NCBI RefSeq assembly: GCF_014644415.1
Contig: NZ_BMKQ01000001.1
Location: forward strand, 124,001 to 188,000
From: Marmoricola endophyticus
GTDB lineage: Bacteria > Actinomycetota > Actinomycetes > Propionibacteriales > Nocardioidaceae
Direction: 5' to 3'
Length of the DNA stretch: 64,000 nucleotides
The notes beneath the pieces were generated by a model. That model was given only the letters and a program-made list of their open reading frames with translations, searched no databases and was not told the origin of the DNA. A program made the position numbers and the translations under genes. The stretch's first letter is position 1. Each line of letters begins with the position of its first letter. Positions 28,225 through 37,055 of this stretch are shown piece by piece.

Positions 28225-29125
28225 GCACGACCGCACCGAGACCGACGCGGTCGGCGAGGGTGCGTGCACGGACGATGTCTCGCGCCTCCACGGGACGCCC
28301 GTCGCCGAGGACGGCGCGGTGCTCGGTCCGGCCGGCGTACACGTTGGTGCCGCCCAGCCGCACCCCGAGCGCGCCGGCGAAGGCCGCCTCGACGGGTCCG
28401 GCGTTCGGGCTCGGGTGGGCGCGCGCGTCGCGGTGCCACGCGCGACACGCGCCGGCGTGGTCCGGGCCGAGCAACACGGCCAGGACGGCGCTCAACCGCG
28501 AGCCGGGGAGGTTGAGGACGTCGTCGAGCCGCGCGGCGGCCCAGCCGAACCGCTCCAGCCGTGGCGTCCGGTGCCCGACCATGGCGTCGAGGGTGTTCGC
28601 GGCGCGGTAGCCGAGGAGGCCGGGTACGCCCCCGATCGCGCCCCAGACCAGCGGGGCGACGACCGCGTCGGAGGTGTTCTCCGCGACCGACTCGACGACG
28701 GCACGGGCGATCTCGCCGGGGCCGAGCTCGCTCGGGTCTCGCCCGACGAGGTGGGTGAGCCGCTGCCGTGCACCGTCCAGGTCCTCGTCGCGCAGCAGTG
28801 TGTCGACGGCGTCGGCCTCGCGGGAGAGCGTCGTCCCTCCGAGCACGGCCCACGTCGCCGCGGCCGTCAGCGCCGCGTGCACGGTCGGTCGTACCCGCTC
28901 GGCGGGCAGCCCGAGCGCGACCGCCGCTCCGACGAGGACGGCGACGTGGGCCGCACCGTGCACGCGGTCGTCGGCGTACGTCCACCGCTCCAGCCGCCCC
29001 GCCGCCTGCCCGAACCCGGCGACCGGGTGCCGGCGCCGCGGGTCGCCGAGCGCGCGGTCGGCGGCGTACCCCAGTACGAGACCGACCGCTCGACTGCTGC
29101 CGGCTCGACGGCCGGTGCGCGTCAC
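28181..29125 (-). CDS. cobD: adenosylcobinamide-phosphate synthase CbiB/CobD
   Basis: 314 aa. An integral membrane protein that links aminopropanol or its phosphate to adenosylcobyric acid. Family sequences: ALGDPRRRHPVAGFGQAAGRLER, AVVESVAENTSDAVVAPLVWGAIGGVPGLLGYRAANTLDAMVGH, and SPNAGPVEAAFAGALGVRLGGTNVY. The GTG start at 29125 is 26 bp from the divergent cobU start. The long convergent overlap with cobK (44 bp) is unusual but both frames are well supported. Confidence 0.94.
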   Translation of the reverse strand: MTRTGRRAGSSRAVGLVLGYAADRALGDPRRRHPVAGFGQAAGRLERWTYADDRVHGAAHVAVLVGAAVALGLPAERVRPTVHAALTAAATWAVLGGTTLSREADAVDTLLRDEDLDGARQRLTHLVGRDPSELGPGEIARAVVESVAENTSDAVVAPLVWGAIGGVPGLLGYRAANTLDAMVGHRTPRLERFGWAAARLDDVLNLPGSRLSAVLAVLLGPDHAGACRAWHRDARAHPSPNAGPVEAAFAGALGVRLGGTNVYAGRTEHRAVLGDGRPVEARDIVRARTLADRVGLGAVVLSALAAGRARRRPR

Positions 29126-29151
29126 GGCCGCCGCCGGGGGAGGATGGCCGG

Positions 29152-29676
29152 GTGAAGGTGCTGGTGACCGGGGGCGTGCGCTCGGGCAAGTCCGCGCACG
29201 CGGAGGGGCTGCTGGACGGCGAGGAGAACGTCACCTACGTCGCTCCCGGCGACGTCCCCGACCCCGACCACGACCCCGAGTGGGCGGCGCGGGTCGCGGC
29301 GCACCAGCTGCGGCGACCGGCGTCGTGGGCGACGCTCGAGACCCGCGACCTCGCCGCGGTGCCGTCGGACGGGCCGCTGCTGCTCGACTCGCTCGGCACC
29401 TGGGTCACCGGTGTCGTGGACGAGGCGGGGCTGTGGGACGCTCCGGGCAGCCAGGTGCTCGAGCACGTGATGGCGCTGCTCGACCCCTTCGTCGCAGGCG
29501 TACGCGCACGGGCGGGAACGGTGGTGCTGGTGTCCGAGGAGGTCGGGCTCGGCGGCGTGGCCGAGCACCGCTCGGGCCGGCTGTTCGCCGACGTGATCGG
29601 GACCGTCAACCAGCGTCTCGCCGAGGTGTGCGACGAGGTGCACCTGGTGGTGGCCGGGCGCGTACTGCGGCTGTGA
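29152..29676 (+). CDS. cobU: adenosylcobinamide kinase/guanylyltransferase CobU
   Basis: 174 aa. The P-loop GGVRSGKSAHAE and later DSLGTWVTGVVDEAG, VLVSEEVGLGGVAEHRSGRLFADVIGTVNQRLAE are diagnostic. It phosphorylates adenosylcobinamide and then makes the GDP derivative. The GTG is preceded by GGGGAGG at 8-nt spacing and also by a GAGGAT -10-like box 6 nt upstream. It is a single gene on the plus strand between minus-strand cbiB and cobS. Confidence 0.94.
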   Translation: MKVLVTGGVRSGKSAHAEGLLDGEENVTYVAPGDVPDPDHDPEWAARVAAHQLRRPASWATLETRDLAAVPSDGPLLLDSLGTWVTGVVDEAGLWDAPGSQVLEHVMALLDPFVAGVRARAGTVVLVSEEVGLGGVAEHRSGRLFADVIGTVNQRLAEVCDEVHLVVAGRVLRL

Positions 29677-29686
29677 GCGCACCGCG

Positions 29687-30535
29687 TCAGCCTGCGAAGT
29701 AGACGGTCGTCGGCACGAGACCCAGCAGCAGCACCGCCAGCATCACCTCGATCGCGGCACCGTGCACGTCGCCGGTGGTTCCACCGAAGCGACGTACGCA
29801 GCGCGCGAGCAGGGCGCCGACGACGACGAGCGCGACCACGGCGGCAGCGAGACCGTGCACGAACCCGGCGTCCGTCAGCACTGCGCAGGCGCCGGCGAGA
29901 AGCACGAGCACGAGCGCGCCGAGCGCCGTCCACGTTCGGGGGACGCAGCCGGCGAACGGGGTGCCGAGACCGTCGCTCCGTGCGGCCGGCGGCCCGGCGA
30001 CGCAGGTGAGCAGCAGCGACCAGCGTGACAGGCAGACCAGGACGGCAACCGCGATCGGCGCCAGGAGCGGGTCGTTCCCGGGCAGCAGGTCGTTGCCCGC
30101 CTCGTCCAGCACAGCGGCGGACCACGTGGGTGTCAGCAGGGCGGCGAGAGCGGCGACCTGCAGGCCCAGCACGACGAGCAGCGCGACCGTGCCGGCCGGC
30201 CCGGAGGTGCCCGACTTCATCACCGCCAGCGACCGCTCGGAGTCGTACGACGCGGTCAGGCCGTCGGCGACGTCGGAGAGCCCGTCGAGGTGGAAGGCCC
30301 GGGTGCCGAGGGCCAGCGTGGCCACGACCAGCACCGCGACCGCCAGGCTCGGCAGTGCCAGGCCGTCGCCGACGAGCGCGACCAGTCCCGCGGCAACCCC
30401 CAAGGGCAGGACGGCGACGGGAGCGAGGACAGCGGCCCAGCGCGCCGTACGCGCGTCGACGACCGCCGGCGGCCGGGTGCGGACGACGCTGAGCGTGCCC
30501 ACGGCGAGCCGCAGGCCGTCGACGGCACTGCTCAT
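29687..30535 (-). CDS. cobS: adenosylcobinamide-GDP ribazoletransferase CobS
   Basis: 282 aa. A multi-pass membrane protein with the family metal motif FHLDGLSDVADGL followed by MKSGTSGPAGTVALL. It joins alpha-ribazole (phosphate) to GDP-cobinamide to make cobalamin. The ATG at 30535 overlaps the cobT stop in an ATGA arrangement. It is the last gene of the minus-strand chlI/D-cobO-cobB/C-cobT-cobS run that starts behind the second riboswitch. Confidence 0.94.
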   Translation of the reverse strand: MSSAVDGLRLAVGTLSVVRTRPPAVVDARTARWAAVLAPVAVLPLGVAAGLVALVGDGLALPSLAVAVLVVATLALGTRAFHLDGLSDVADGLTASYDSERSLAVMKSGTSGPAGTVALLVVLGLQVAALAALLTPTWSAAVLDEAGNDLLPGNDPLLAPIAVAVLVCLSRWSLLLTCVAGPPAARSDGLGTPFAGCVPRTWTALGALVLVLLAGACAVLTDAGFVHGLAAAVVALVVVGALLARCVRRFGGTTGDVHGAAIEVMLAVLLLGLVPTTVYFAG

Positions 30536-31554
30536 GTCGGCATGATCTCCGAGAGCAGCGCGACGTCGCGCAGCAGGGCGACGGCGCTGCGCACGAGCGG
30601 GACGGCCGCGACGGCGCCCGAGCCCTCGCCGAGGCGCAGGTCGAGGTCGAGCAGCGGCTCGAGGCCGAGCTTGTCCAGCGCGAGCGACTGGGCGGGCTCG
30701 GTGGAGCGGTGGCCGGCGGCGTACCACGCGGCCGACCCCGGGGCGATCCGCTCGGCGGTGAGCGCACAGGCGACCGAGATCAGGCCGTCGAGGAGGACGG
30801 GTACGCCGGCCTCGGCCGCGGCGAGCAGGTAGCCCGTCGTCGCCGCGAGATCGGCGCTGCCCAGCGCCGTGAGGGTGTCCACGGGGTCGGTGGTACGAGC
30901 CCCGGCGCGGGCCAGCGCCGTGTCGAGCACCTCGATCTTGCGACGCAGCCCGGCGTCGTCGACACCGGTGCCGCGACCGACCACCTCCGTCGCGGGCAGG
31001 CCGAGACCGGCGGCGACGAGGGCGGCCGACGGCGTGGTGTTCCCGATCCCCATGTCACCGGAGATCAGCAGCTGCGCGCCGGCCGCGATCTCCGCGGACG
31101 CGGCCTCGGACCCCACGCGCAGCGCCTGCGCGGTCTCCTCGGCGGTGAGGGCGTCCTCGAGGTGGATCGCGCCGGAGCCGCGCCGCACCTTGTGCGCGGT
31201 GACCTCCTCGGGGACACCGCCCAGGTCGTCGTCGACGGCGATGTCGAGCACGCGCACGCTCACGCCGTGCGCGCGCGCCAGCGCCGAGACGCCGCCGCGT
31301 CCGGTGAGGAAGGTGCGCACCATCGCGGGCGTGATCGCGGCCGGGTACGCCGACACCCCGTGCGCCGCGACACCGTGGTCGCCGGCGAACACCACGAGCC
31401 GGACGTCCTCGAGCAGCGGCGGGGGGCACTCGCCGAGGGTGGCCGAGACCCACACGGCCAGCTCACCGAGCCGGCCGAGTGCTCCGGCGGGGGTCGCAAG
31501 CGCGGCGAGGCGCTCGCGTGCGGCGGCGGCGACCAGGACGTCGGGTGGGTTCAT
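30532..31554 (-). CDS. cobT: nicotinate-nucleotide--dimethylbenzimidazole phosphoribosyltransferase CobT
   Basis: 340 aa. VFAGDHGVAAHGVSAYP, ISGDMGIGNTTPSAALV, EVVGRGTGVDD and the C-terminal LRLGEGSGAVAAVPLVRSA are family motifs, and the Glu in LGEGSGA is the likely catalytic base. It makes alpha-ribazole phosphate from DMB. Its start overlaps the end of the CobB/C gene by 4 bp, and its stop overlaps the cobS start. Confidence 0.95.
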   Translation of the reverse strand: MNPPDVLVAAAARERLAALATPAGALGRLGELAVWVSATLGECPPPLLEDVRLVVFAGDHGVAAHGVSAYPAAITPAMVRTFLTGRGGVSALARAHGVSVRVLDIAVDDDLGGVPEEVTAHKVRRGSGAIHLEDALTAEETAQALRVGSEAASAEIAAGAQLLISGDMGIGNTTPSAALVAAGLGLPATEVVGRGTGVDDAGLRRKIEVLDTALARAGARTTDPVDTLTALGSADLAATTGYLLAAAEAGVPVLLDGLISVACALTAERIAPGSAAWYAAGHRSTEPAQSLALDKLGLEPLLDLDLRLGEGSGAVAAVPLVRSAVALLRDVALLSEIMPT

Positions 31555-34007
31555 GGGAGCTCCTCGAGGGCGTGCAGCAGGCGGTCGGTGGTGGTCTCGG
31601 GGCGGACGGCGATCCGCACCCACGCGGGCCCGAGCCCGGGGAAGGTGTCGCAGCGGCGCACGGCGATCCCCGCCCTGCGCAGGCGTTCGTGCACGCCGTC
31701 GCCGAGCTCGGCGAGGACGTACGGTGCCGTGCTGGGCACGTGCCCGAGCCCGAGGTCGGCCAGGCCGGTCTCCAGGTACGCGCGCCAACGCGCGATCTGC
31801 TGGGCGCGGCGGTGTGCCTCGGTCCGCGCCGCCTCGCTGGTGGTCGCGACCAGCGCCGCGCACGCCTGCGCGGAGACCGACCACGGGGTCTGCTCGCGTC
31901 GCAGCGCGTCCACCACGGCGGACTGGCCGAGGGCGTACCCGGCACGTACGCCGGGCATGCCCCAGAGCTTGGTGAGGCTGCGGAGCACGACGAGCCCGTC
32001 GTACGACGTCGCCGCCAGCGACTCGCGCTCGCCGGGGACGGCGTCGAGGAACGCCTCGTCCACGACGACCAGCCGTCCGGGGCGCAGCAGCGCGGTGATC
32101 GCCTCGGCCGGGTGCAGCACGCCGGTCGGGTTGGTCGGGTTGCCGACGACGACGAGGTCGGCGTCCTCGGGGACTGCGTCGTCGTCGAGCACGAAAGGCG
32201 CGGACAGGCGTGCCTCGGTGACGGCGTGCCCCGCCTGCTGCAGCGCGGCGTGCGGCTCGGTGAACTGCGGGTGCACGACGACCGGCCGCCGCCACTCGCG
32301 CAGCCGCGCGATCAGCCCGAACGCCTCCGCCGCGCCCGCGGTGGCCAGCACCTCGTCGCGCTCCCGCCCGTGGCGCGCGGCGACCGCAGCCTCGGCGGTG
32401 CCCGGGTGCGGGTAGGCGCCCACCTCGTCCAGGCTCGTCCGCAGCGCCGCCTCGAGCCACGGCGGTCGGGGGCCGGGGTGCACGTTGACCGCGAGGTCCA
32501 GCACCGGGCCGTCCGCCGCACGCACCTCCGCGTCGCCGTGGTGCCGCAGCGGGTCGGCCGGTGGTTCGTCGGTGGTCCGCGAGGCGTCGCCCGCTGCGCG
32601 AGGCGTCGCGTGCACGCGACGCCTCGTGGGCTCGGGTGCGGGCCGGTGCGCATGGACGGCGTCGGCGAAGCGCTGGGCCAGCTGCGGGTGCCCGGCCCAG
32701 TGCACGTGGAGGTACGACGCGTGCAGCGCGGGTCCGGCGAAGCCGACGTCGGCGCCGTCGATGCGCCACGCCGGACCGAGGTCGCTAGAGGTCCCCGCCA
32801 CCGGCTCGGTGTGCGTGCGGTGGAACTCGTGGCCGGTGACGGTCTCGCCGCTGCGACCCAGCATCGAGTCGCCGCTCGCCGTCGCCTCGGGGTAGCGCAG
32901 CGTCAGCCGTCCGGTCATCGCCGCTTCGGCCCGCAGCGCTCCCACCATCGCCGTGCCGTCGAGGGTGTCGGCGAGGTAGAGCAGACCGGCGCACTCGGCG
33001 ACGGTGGGGACGCCGGCCGCGACGGCGGCGCGGAGCTCGCCCAGCAGCGCCCGGTTGTCGGCCAGCGCGGACGCGTGCACCTCGGGGAACCCGCCGCCGA
33101 GGTAGATCCCGCGCGTGCCCTCCGGCAGAGAACGGTCGGTGGTCGGGTCGAAGGTGACCACACGACACCCGGCAGCCTCGAGCAGCTCCTCGGTCTCGGC
33201 GTAGCGGAAGGTGAACGCGCGCCCCCCGGCCACCGCGACCACGGGACGCTCCGTCCCCGTCGGCGCCACCTCGACGGTCGGGTCCCACGGCTGGACGTCG
33301 AGGTCCGGGGCCGAGCGTGCCAGGGCGAGCACGGCGTCGAGGTCGACGTGCTCGGCGACCGCTGCGGCGAGGTGGTCGAGGGCGTGCGCGGCCTCCTCGC
33401 GCTCGGCGGCCGGGACGAGGCCCAGGTGGCGGCTCGGGGTCGAGAACGCCTCATCACGCGGGAGCACGCCGAGCACGGGGAGCCCGGCCGTCTCGATCGC
33501 GGTACGCACCTCCGCCTCCAGCCGGGGCGAGCCGACCTGGTTGAGCACGACGCCGCCGATCCTCGGGGCCCCCGGGTACGACGCCATGCCGTGCGCCACC
33601 GCCCCCACCGACCGCGAGGACCGCGACACGTCCACGACCAGCAGCACGGGGCTGGCCGTCAGGTGCGCCACGTGCGCGGTCGAGGAGAAGCCGGCACCGC
33701 CGACCCGGCCGTCGTACAGCCCCATCACGCCCTCGACGACCGCGACGTCGGCCGGGGTCGGCGTGTGCGCCCCGTGCAGCAGCAGCGGGGCGATCCGGTC
33801 CTCGCCGACGAGGTGCGGGTCGAGGTTGCGGCCGGAGCGTCCGCAGGCCAGCGCGTGGTATCCGGGGTCGATGTAGTCCGGGCCGACCTTGTGCCCGCTC
33901 ACGACGTGACCGGCGCGGGTCAGCGCGGCCATCAGGCCGGTCGCGACGGTCGTCTTGCCGGACCCGGTGGAGGGCGCGGCCACGACGAGCCGGGGGAGCG
34001 TGGTCAC
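31551..34007 (-). CDS. cobB: fusion of cobyrinic acid a,c-diamide synthase (CobB) and CobC/CobD-type aminotransferase-fold enzyme
   Basis: 818 aa from GTG 34007 (an in-frame GTG at 34034 would add 9 residues). Residues 1-450 are CobB: PSTGSGKTTVATGLMAAL P-loop, HKVGPDYIDPGYH, GGGFPEVHASALADN and amidotransferase CAGLLYLAD. Residues about 485-818 are a PLP-dependent fold I domain like threonine-phosphate decarboxylase: NPTNPTGVLHPAEAI, the PLP-lysine motif SLTKLWGMPGVRAGYALG, and WVRIAVRP. So amidation of the ring and aminopropanol-phosphate supply are joined. The linker (about 459-476) is encoded by a palindromic repeat. No clear ribosome site precedes either start. Confidence 0.92.
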   Translation of the reverse strand: MTTLPRLVVAAPSTGSGKTTVATGLMAALTRAGHVVSGHKVGPDYIDPGYHALACGRSGRNLDPHLVGEDRIAPLLLHGAHTPTPADVAVVEGVMGLYDGRVGGAGFSSTAHVAHLTASPVLLVVDVSRSSRSVGAVAHGMASYPGAPRIGGVVLNQVGSPRLEAEVRTAIETAGLPVLGVLPRDEAFSTPSRHLGLVPAAEREEAAHALDHLAAAVAEHVDLDAVLALARSAPDLDVQPWDPTVEVAPTGTERPVVAVAGGRAFTFRYAETEELLEAAGCRVVTFDPTTDRSLPEGTRGIYLGGGFPEVHASALADNRALLGELRAAVAAGVPTVAECAGLLYLADTLDGTAMVGALRAEAAMTGRLTLRYPEATASGDSMLGRSGETVTGHEFHRTHTEPVAGTSSDLGPAWRIDGADVGFAGPALHASYLHVHWAGHPQLAQRFADAVHAHRPAPEPTRRRVHATPRAAGDASRTTDEPPADPLRHHGDAEVRAADGPVLDLAVNVHPGPRPPWLEAALRTSLDEVGAYPHPGTAEAAVAARHGRERDEVLATAGAAEAFGLIARLREWRRPVVVHPQFTEPHAALQQAGHAVTEARLSAPFVLDDDAVPEDADLVVVGNPTNPTGVLHPAEAITALLRPGRLVVVDEAFLDAVPGERESLAATSYDGLVVLRSLTKLWGMPGVRAGYALGQSAVVDALRREQTPWSVSAQACAALVATTSEAARTEAHRRAQQIARWRAYLETGLADLGLGHVPSTAPYVLAELGDGVHERLRRAGIAVRRCDTFPGLGPAWVRIAVRPETTTDRLLHALEELP
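32579..32631. repeat. family B palindrome in frame in the cobB/C linker
   Basis: Two direct copies of GCGAGGCGTCGC, the second forming a perfect 28-bp palindrome at 32599-32626 (arms CGAGGCGTCGCGTG and CACGCGACGCCTCG). The same arms occur at 45291-45318 and 46364-46477. It is read in frame as RRRVHATPRAAGDASR between the CobB and CobC domains. Confidence 0.85.
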
Positions 34008-34059
34008 GAGAGCGCCACGCCGGTGCTGTCGCACGATGCGCGCCGCCCCGGACCACGGA

Positions 34060-34078
34060 GGTCGAGCCTGTCGAGACC
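34060..34078. repeat. family A repeat, short form
   Basis: GGTCGAGCCTGTCGAGACC, whose complement begins GGTCTCGAC and ends GCTCGACC, the same boundaries as the long copies. It lies in the gap between cobO and the CobB/C gene. A near identical copy is at 42473. Confidence 0.65.
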
Positions 34079-34098
34079 CGGGGACCGGGCCAGGTCCC

Positions 34099-34713
34099 TC
34101 ACCACTCGATGCCCCGCTGGCCCTTCTGGCCGCGGTCCATCTGGTGCTTGACCTTCGTCATCTCGGTGACCAGGTCGGCCGCCTCGACCAGCGCCGGGTG
34201 GGCACGGCGGCCGGTGACGACGACGTACTGCCGACCCGGGCGGTCCCGCAGCGTCGAGACCACGTCGTCGACGTCGACCCAGCCCCACTCCATGGGGTAG
34301 GTGAACTCGTCGAGCACGTAGAGGTCGTGCCGCTCCTCGGCGATGCGGCGCTTCACCTCCGCCCAGCCCTCGGCGGCCTTGACGGCGTGGTCGGCGTCGG
34401 TGCCCTCCTTGCGGCTCCACGACCAGCCCGCGCCCATCTTGTGCCACTCGACGGGACCGCCCTCGCCGGTCTCGTCGTGCAGCTCGCCGAGGCGCTCGAG
34501 CACGCTCTGCTCGCCGATCCGCCACTTCGCGGACTTCACGAACTGGAAGACGCCGACGTCCCAGCCCTGGTTCCAGGCCCGCACGGCCAGTCCGAACGCA
34601 GCGGTGGACTTCCCCTTGCCGTCACCGGTGTGCACCATCAGCAGCGGCAGGCTGCGCCGCTGCGCGGTCGTCAGCCCGTCGTCGGGGACGACCAGCGGCT
34701 TGCCTTTCGGCAT
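34099..34713 (-). CDS. cobO: corrinoid adenosyltransferase CobO
   Basis: 204 aa. LMVHTGDGKGKSTAAFGLAVRAWNQGWDVGVFQFVKSAKWRIGE is the P-loop start of the CobA/CobO family, and VLDEFTYPMEWGWVDVDDVV and VVTGRRAHPALVEAADLVTEMTKVKHQMDRGQKGQRGIEW complete it. It transfers the adenosyl group of ATP to Co(I). The ATG overlaps the ChlI/D stop by one base, which couples the two genes. Confidence 0.96.
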   Translation of the reverse strand: MPKGKPLVVPDDGLTTAQRRSLPLLMVHTGDGKGKSTAAFGLAVRAWNQGWDVGVFQFVKSAKWRIGEQSVLERLGELHDETGEGGPVEWHKMGAGWSWSRKEGTDADHAVKAAEGWAEVKRRIAEERHDLYVLDEFTYPMEWGWVDVDDVVSTLRDRPGRQYVVVTGRRAHPALVEAADLVTEMTKVKHQMDRGQKGQRGIEW

Positions 34714-36806
34714 CAGGCCACCCTCTCCTGCACGGCATCGGTGAGCGCCGCCGCGCTCACCTCCGCGACGGGGACGTGCTCGCCGCGCAGCGCCGCGCTG
34801 AGCGCGTGGGCGAGCCCCATCCGCATCGGACCGGTCTCGCAGTCGATGACCAGCGAGGCGACGTCGTCGCCGGCCAGCAGCTCCGCCGCCCGGCGCGAGC
34901 GTGCGACGGCGCCCTTGTCGTTCGTCGCCCGCCCGTCGGTGACGAGCACCAGCAGCGGCCGGCGCCGCGGCTCGCGTACCCGCTCCACGGCCAGCACCCG
35001 GCGCGCCTCCAGCAGCCCCTCGTCCAGCGGAGTACGACCCCCGGTGGCCAGGTCGCCCAGGCGCGTCGCCGCGACGTCCACTGAGCGGGTCGGCGGCAGC
35101 ACCAGCTCGGCCGTGCTCCCGCGGAAGGTGATCAGCCCGACCTTGTCGCGCCGCTGGTACGCGTCGAGCAGCAGGCTGAGGATCGCCGTCTTCACCTGCT
35201 CCATCCGCCGCTTGGCGGCCATCGAGCCCGAGGCGTCCACGCAGAACAGCACCAGGTTGGACTCCTGGCCCTCGCGGGTGGCGACCCGCAGGTCGGCGGG
35301 CGCGAACCGCAGCGGCCCGGCCCCCGGCCCGGTGCCGCGACCCCGCTCGGCCTGGTGCGGCGCCGCGGCCCGGATGGTCTCGGCCAGGTGGATCGACCCG
35401 TGCGCGCCGGGCTCCGCGCCCGTACGACGCCCCGTCTCGGTGACGGCCCGGCTGCGCCGCCCCGCCTCGCCGGCGCCGGTCCCGCGGACCGTGAACAGCC
35501 GGGTGCGGTACGCCTGCCCCATGCCCGCCACCGCCTGAGGAGTCGCGTCCTCGGCGTCGTCCCCGGGCGAGGCGTCGCGTCCCTCGGATTGCGGCGGACT
35601 CGCCGCGTCGTCCTGCCCAGGACGCGACGACTCACCGGTGTCTCGGGTGCCGCTGTCGTCGGTCCCGCCCGGGTCGCGCGAGGAGTCCGGAGGCTCGGGC
35701 GCCGTCTCCGTCGGGTCGTCGCCCTCGTCGGGCGACGCCTCCGTCTCATCCACCGACTCCGGCTCGGGCTCCGGCGGCTCCGGCTCGTCGTCGCCGAGCA
35801 CCTGGTCGAGCAGGTCCTCGTCCAGCCCGGGCGCGTCGAAGGGGTTGCGCCGACGGCGGTGGGGGAGCGCCAGCAGGGCGGCGGCGCGGACGTCGGCGCG
35901 CGTCACCCGGGTGCGTCCGTGCCACGCCGCGTGCGCGATCGCCGCCCGCGCGGTGACGATGTCCGCCCGCATCCCGTCGACCTCGAACGCCGCGCACACG
36001 CGCGCGATGTCGCTCAGCGCACGGTCACCCAGCTCGACCGTGCCGACCCGGGCCTGCGCGTCCGCGACCCGCTCGCGCAGCGCCTGCTCGGCGTCGGCGT
36101 ACGCGGCCGCGAACCCGTCGGGGTCGGCGTCGTACGCCATCCGCCGGCGCACCACGTCGACCCGCACCTCCGGGTCGCGCGGCGCGGCGACCTCGACGGT
36201 CAGCCCGAACCGGTCCAGGAGCTGCGGGCGCAGCTCGCCCTCCTCGGGGTTCATCGTGCCGACCAGCACGAAGCGCGCGGCGTGCTCGACGGAGACGCCG
36301 TCGCGCTCGACGGTCGAGCGGCCCATCGCGGCCGCGTCGAGCAGCAGGTCGACGAGGTGGTCGTGGAGCAGGTTGACCTCGTCGACGTACAGCAGGCCGC
36401 GGTGGGCGCGGGCCAGCAGGCCGGGCTCGTACTCCGCCTTGCCCTGCGACAGCGCACGCTCCAGGTGCAGTGAGCCGAGCACGCGGTCCTCGGTGGCACC
36501 GACGGGCAGCTCGACCAGCCGGACCGGCCGGACCGAGGTCGGTGCGTCGACGGCCCAGGTGCCGTCCGGCGACGACTCGCCGGGACGGGAGGAGAACCGG
36601 TCGCCGTCGACCACCTCGATCGGCGGCAGCACCGCGGCCAGGGCACGGACGATCGTGGACTTCGCCGTGCCCTTCTCGCCACGCACGAGCACTCCACCCA
36701 CCTCGGGGGAGATCGTGGTGAGGACCAGCGCGAGCGCCATGTCGCCGAGGCCGTCGGGGTCCGTGGGGTCGGCGCCGACGACGGCGCTGAAGGGGTACTG
36801 CGGCAT
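34713..36806 (-). CDS. magnesium/cobalt chelatase ATPase, ChlI-ChlD fusion
   Basis: 697 aa. Residues 1-320 are an AAA+ ChlI/BchI domain: Walker A GEKGTAKSTIV (about 43), VDAPTSVRPVRLVELPVGATEDRVLGSLHLERAL, Walker B LLYVDEVNLLHD, sensor VGTMNPEEGELRPQLLDRFGL. About 330-440 is an acidic Asp/Glu/Pro linker. Residues about 510-697 are a VWA domain with the metal site DASGS. It probably replaces CobS and CobT as the ATPase partner of CobN. It is the first gene behind the second riboswitch and has GGGAG upstream of the ATG. Confidence 0.93.
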   Translation of the reverse strand: MPQYPFSAVVGADPTDPDGLGDMALALVLTTISPEVGGVLVRGEKGTAKSTIVRALAAVLPPIEVVDGDRFSSRPGESSPDGTWAVDAPTSVRPVRLVELPVGATEDRVLGSLHLERALSQGKAEYEPGLLARAHRGLLYVDEVNLLHDHLVDLLLDAAAMGRSTVERDGVSVEHAARFVLVGTMNPEEGELRPQLLDRFGLTVEVAAPRDPEVRVDVVRRRMAYDADPDGFAAAYADAEQALRERVADAQARVGTVELGDRALSDIARVCAAFEVDGMRADIVTARAAIAHAAWHGRTRVTRADVRAAALLALPHRRRRNPFDAPGLDEDLLDQVLGDDEPEPPEPEPESVDETEASPDEGDDPTETAPEPPDSSRDPGGTDDSGTRDTGESSRPGQDDAASPPQSEGRDASPGDDAEDATPQAVAGMGQAYRTRLFTVRGTGAGEAGRRSRAVTETGRRTGAEPGAHGSIHLAETIRAAAPHQAERGRGTGPGAGPLRFAPADLRVATREGQESNLVLFCVDASGSMAAKRRMEQVKTAILSLLLDAYQRRDKVGLITFRGSTAELVLPPTRSVDVAATRLGDLATGGRTPLDEGLLEARRVLAVERVREPRRRPLLVLVTDGRATNDKGAVARSRRAAELLAGDDVASLVIDCETGPMRMGLAHALSAALRGEHVPVAEVSAAALTDAVQERVA

Positions 36807-36849
36807 GTGAGGCTCCCGCTCGTTGCCAGGTCAGGGGTCGCGCGCGGGG

Positions 36850-36981
36850 CCGGTCTTCGGACTTCGTCGTCCCGCGTCCCGTGCCAGGACAAGGGCGACG
36901 TCACCGCAGCGGGCCTGTGCCGGAGTCTCACCGGCTTCCCAGATTCTCCCCGACCGGCGGACCGGCGGGGCACCTCGCGCC
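36850..36981 (-). promoter_or_regulatory. cobalamin riboswitch controlling the chlI/D-cobO-cobB/C-cobT-cobS run
   Basis: On the minus strand the words GGGAAGCCGGTGAGACTCCGG (36920-36940) and CAGGCCCGCTGCGGTGACG are followed by GAAGTCCGAAGACCGG (36850-36865). These match the cobalamin aptamer core (GGGAA..CCGGTG..A.TCCGG, CCCGC, then AGTCC.GA.ACC). The usual B12-box ACTGT is CTGCGGTGA here. The 5' and 3' limits are approximate. A TAGCGT -10 box lies just upstream. Confidence 0.85.
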
Positions 36982-36987
36982 GGGCAC

Positions 36988-36993
36988 ACGCTA
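36988..36993 (-). promoter_or_regulatory. -10 box (TAGCGT) of the second riboswitch leader
   Basis: TAGCGT on the minus strand would start RNA near 36981, just before the aptamer, giving a leader of about 175 nt to the chlI/D ATG. Confidence 0.5.
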
Positions 36994-37055
36994 CTCGCTC
37001 CCGGCGGGCGGCACCCGGGTCGCCCGGCACCGGCCTGCCCGGCGATGATGGGGCC

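Noticed and set aside
26442-29234. Very long open frame on the minus strand (930 codons) across cobQ, cobK and cbiB
   Set aside because: It is a shadow of the real genes: its protein is Ser/Arg/Pro-rich with no domain, and the frames of cobQ and cobK on the plus strand have clear motifs.
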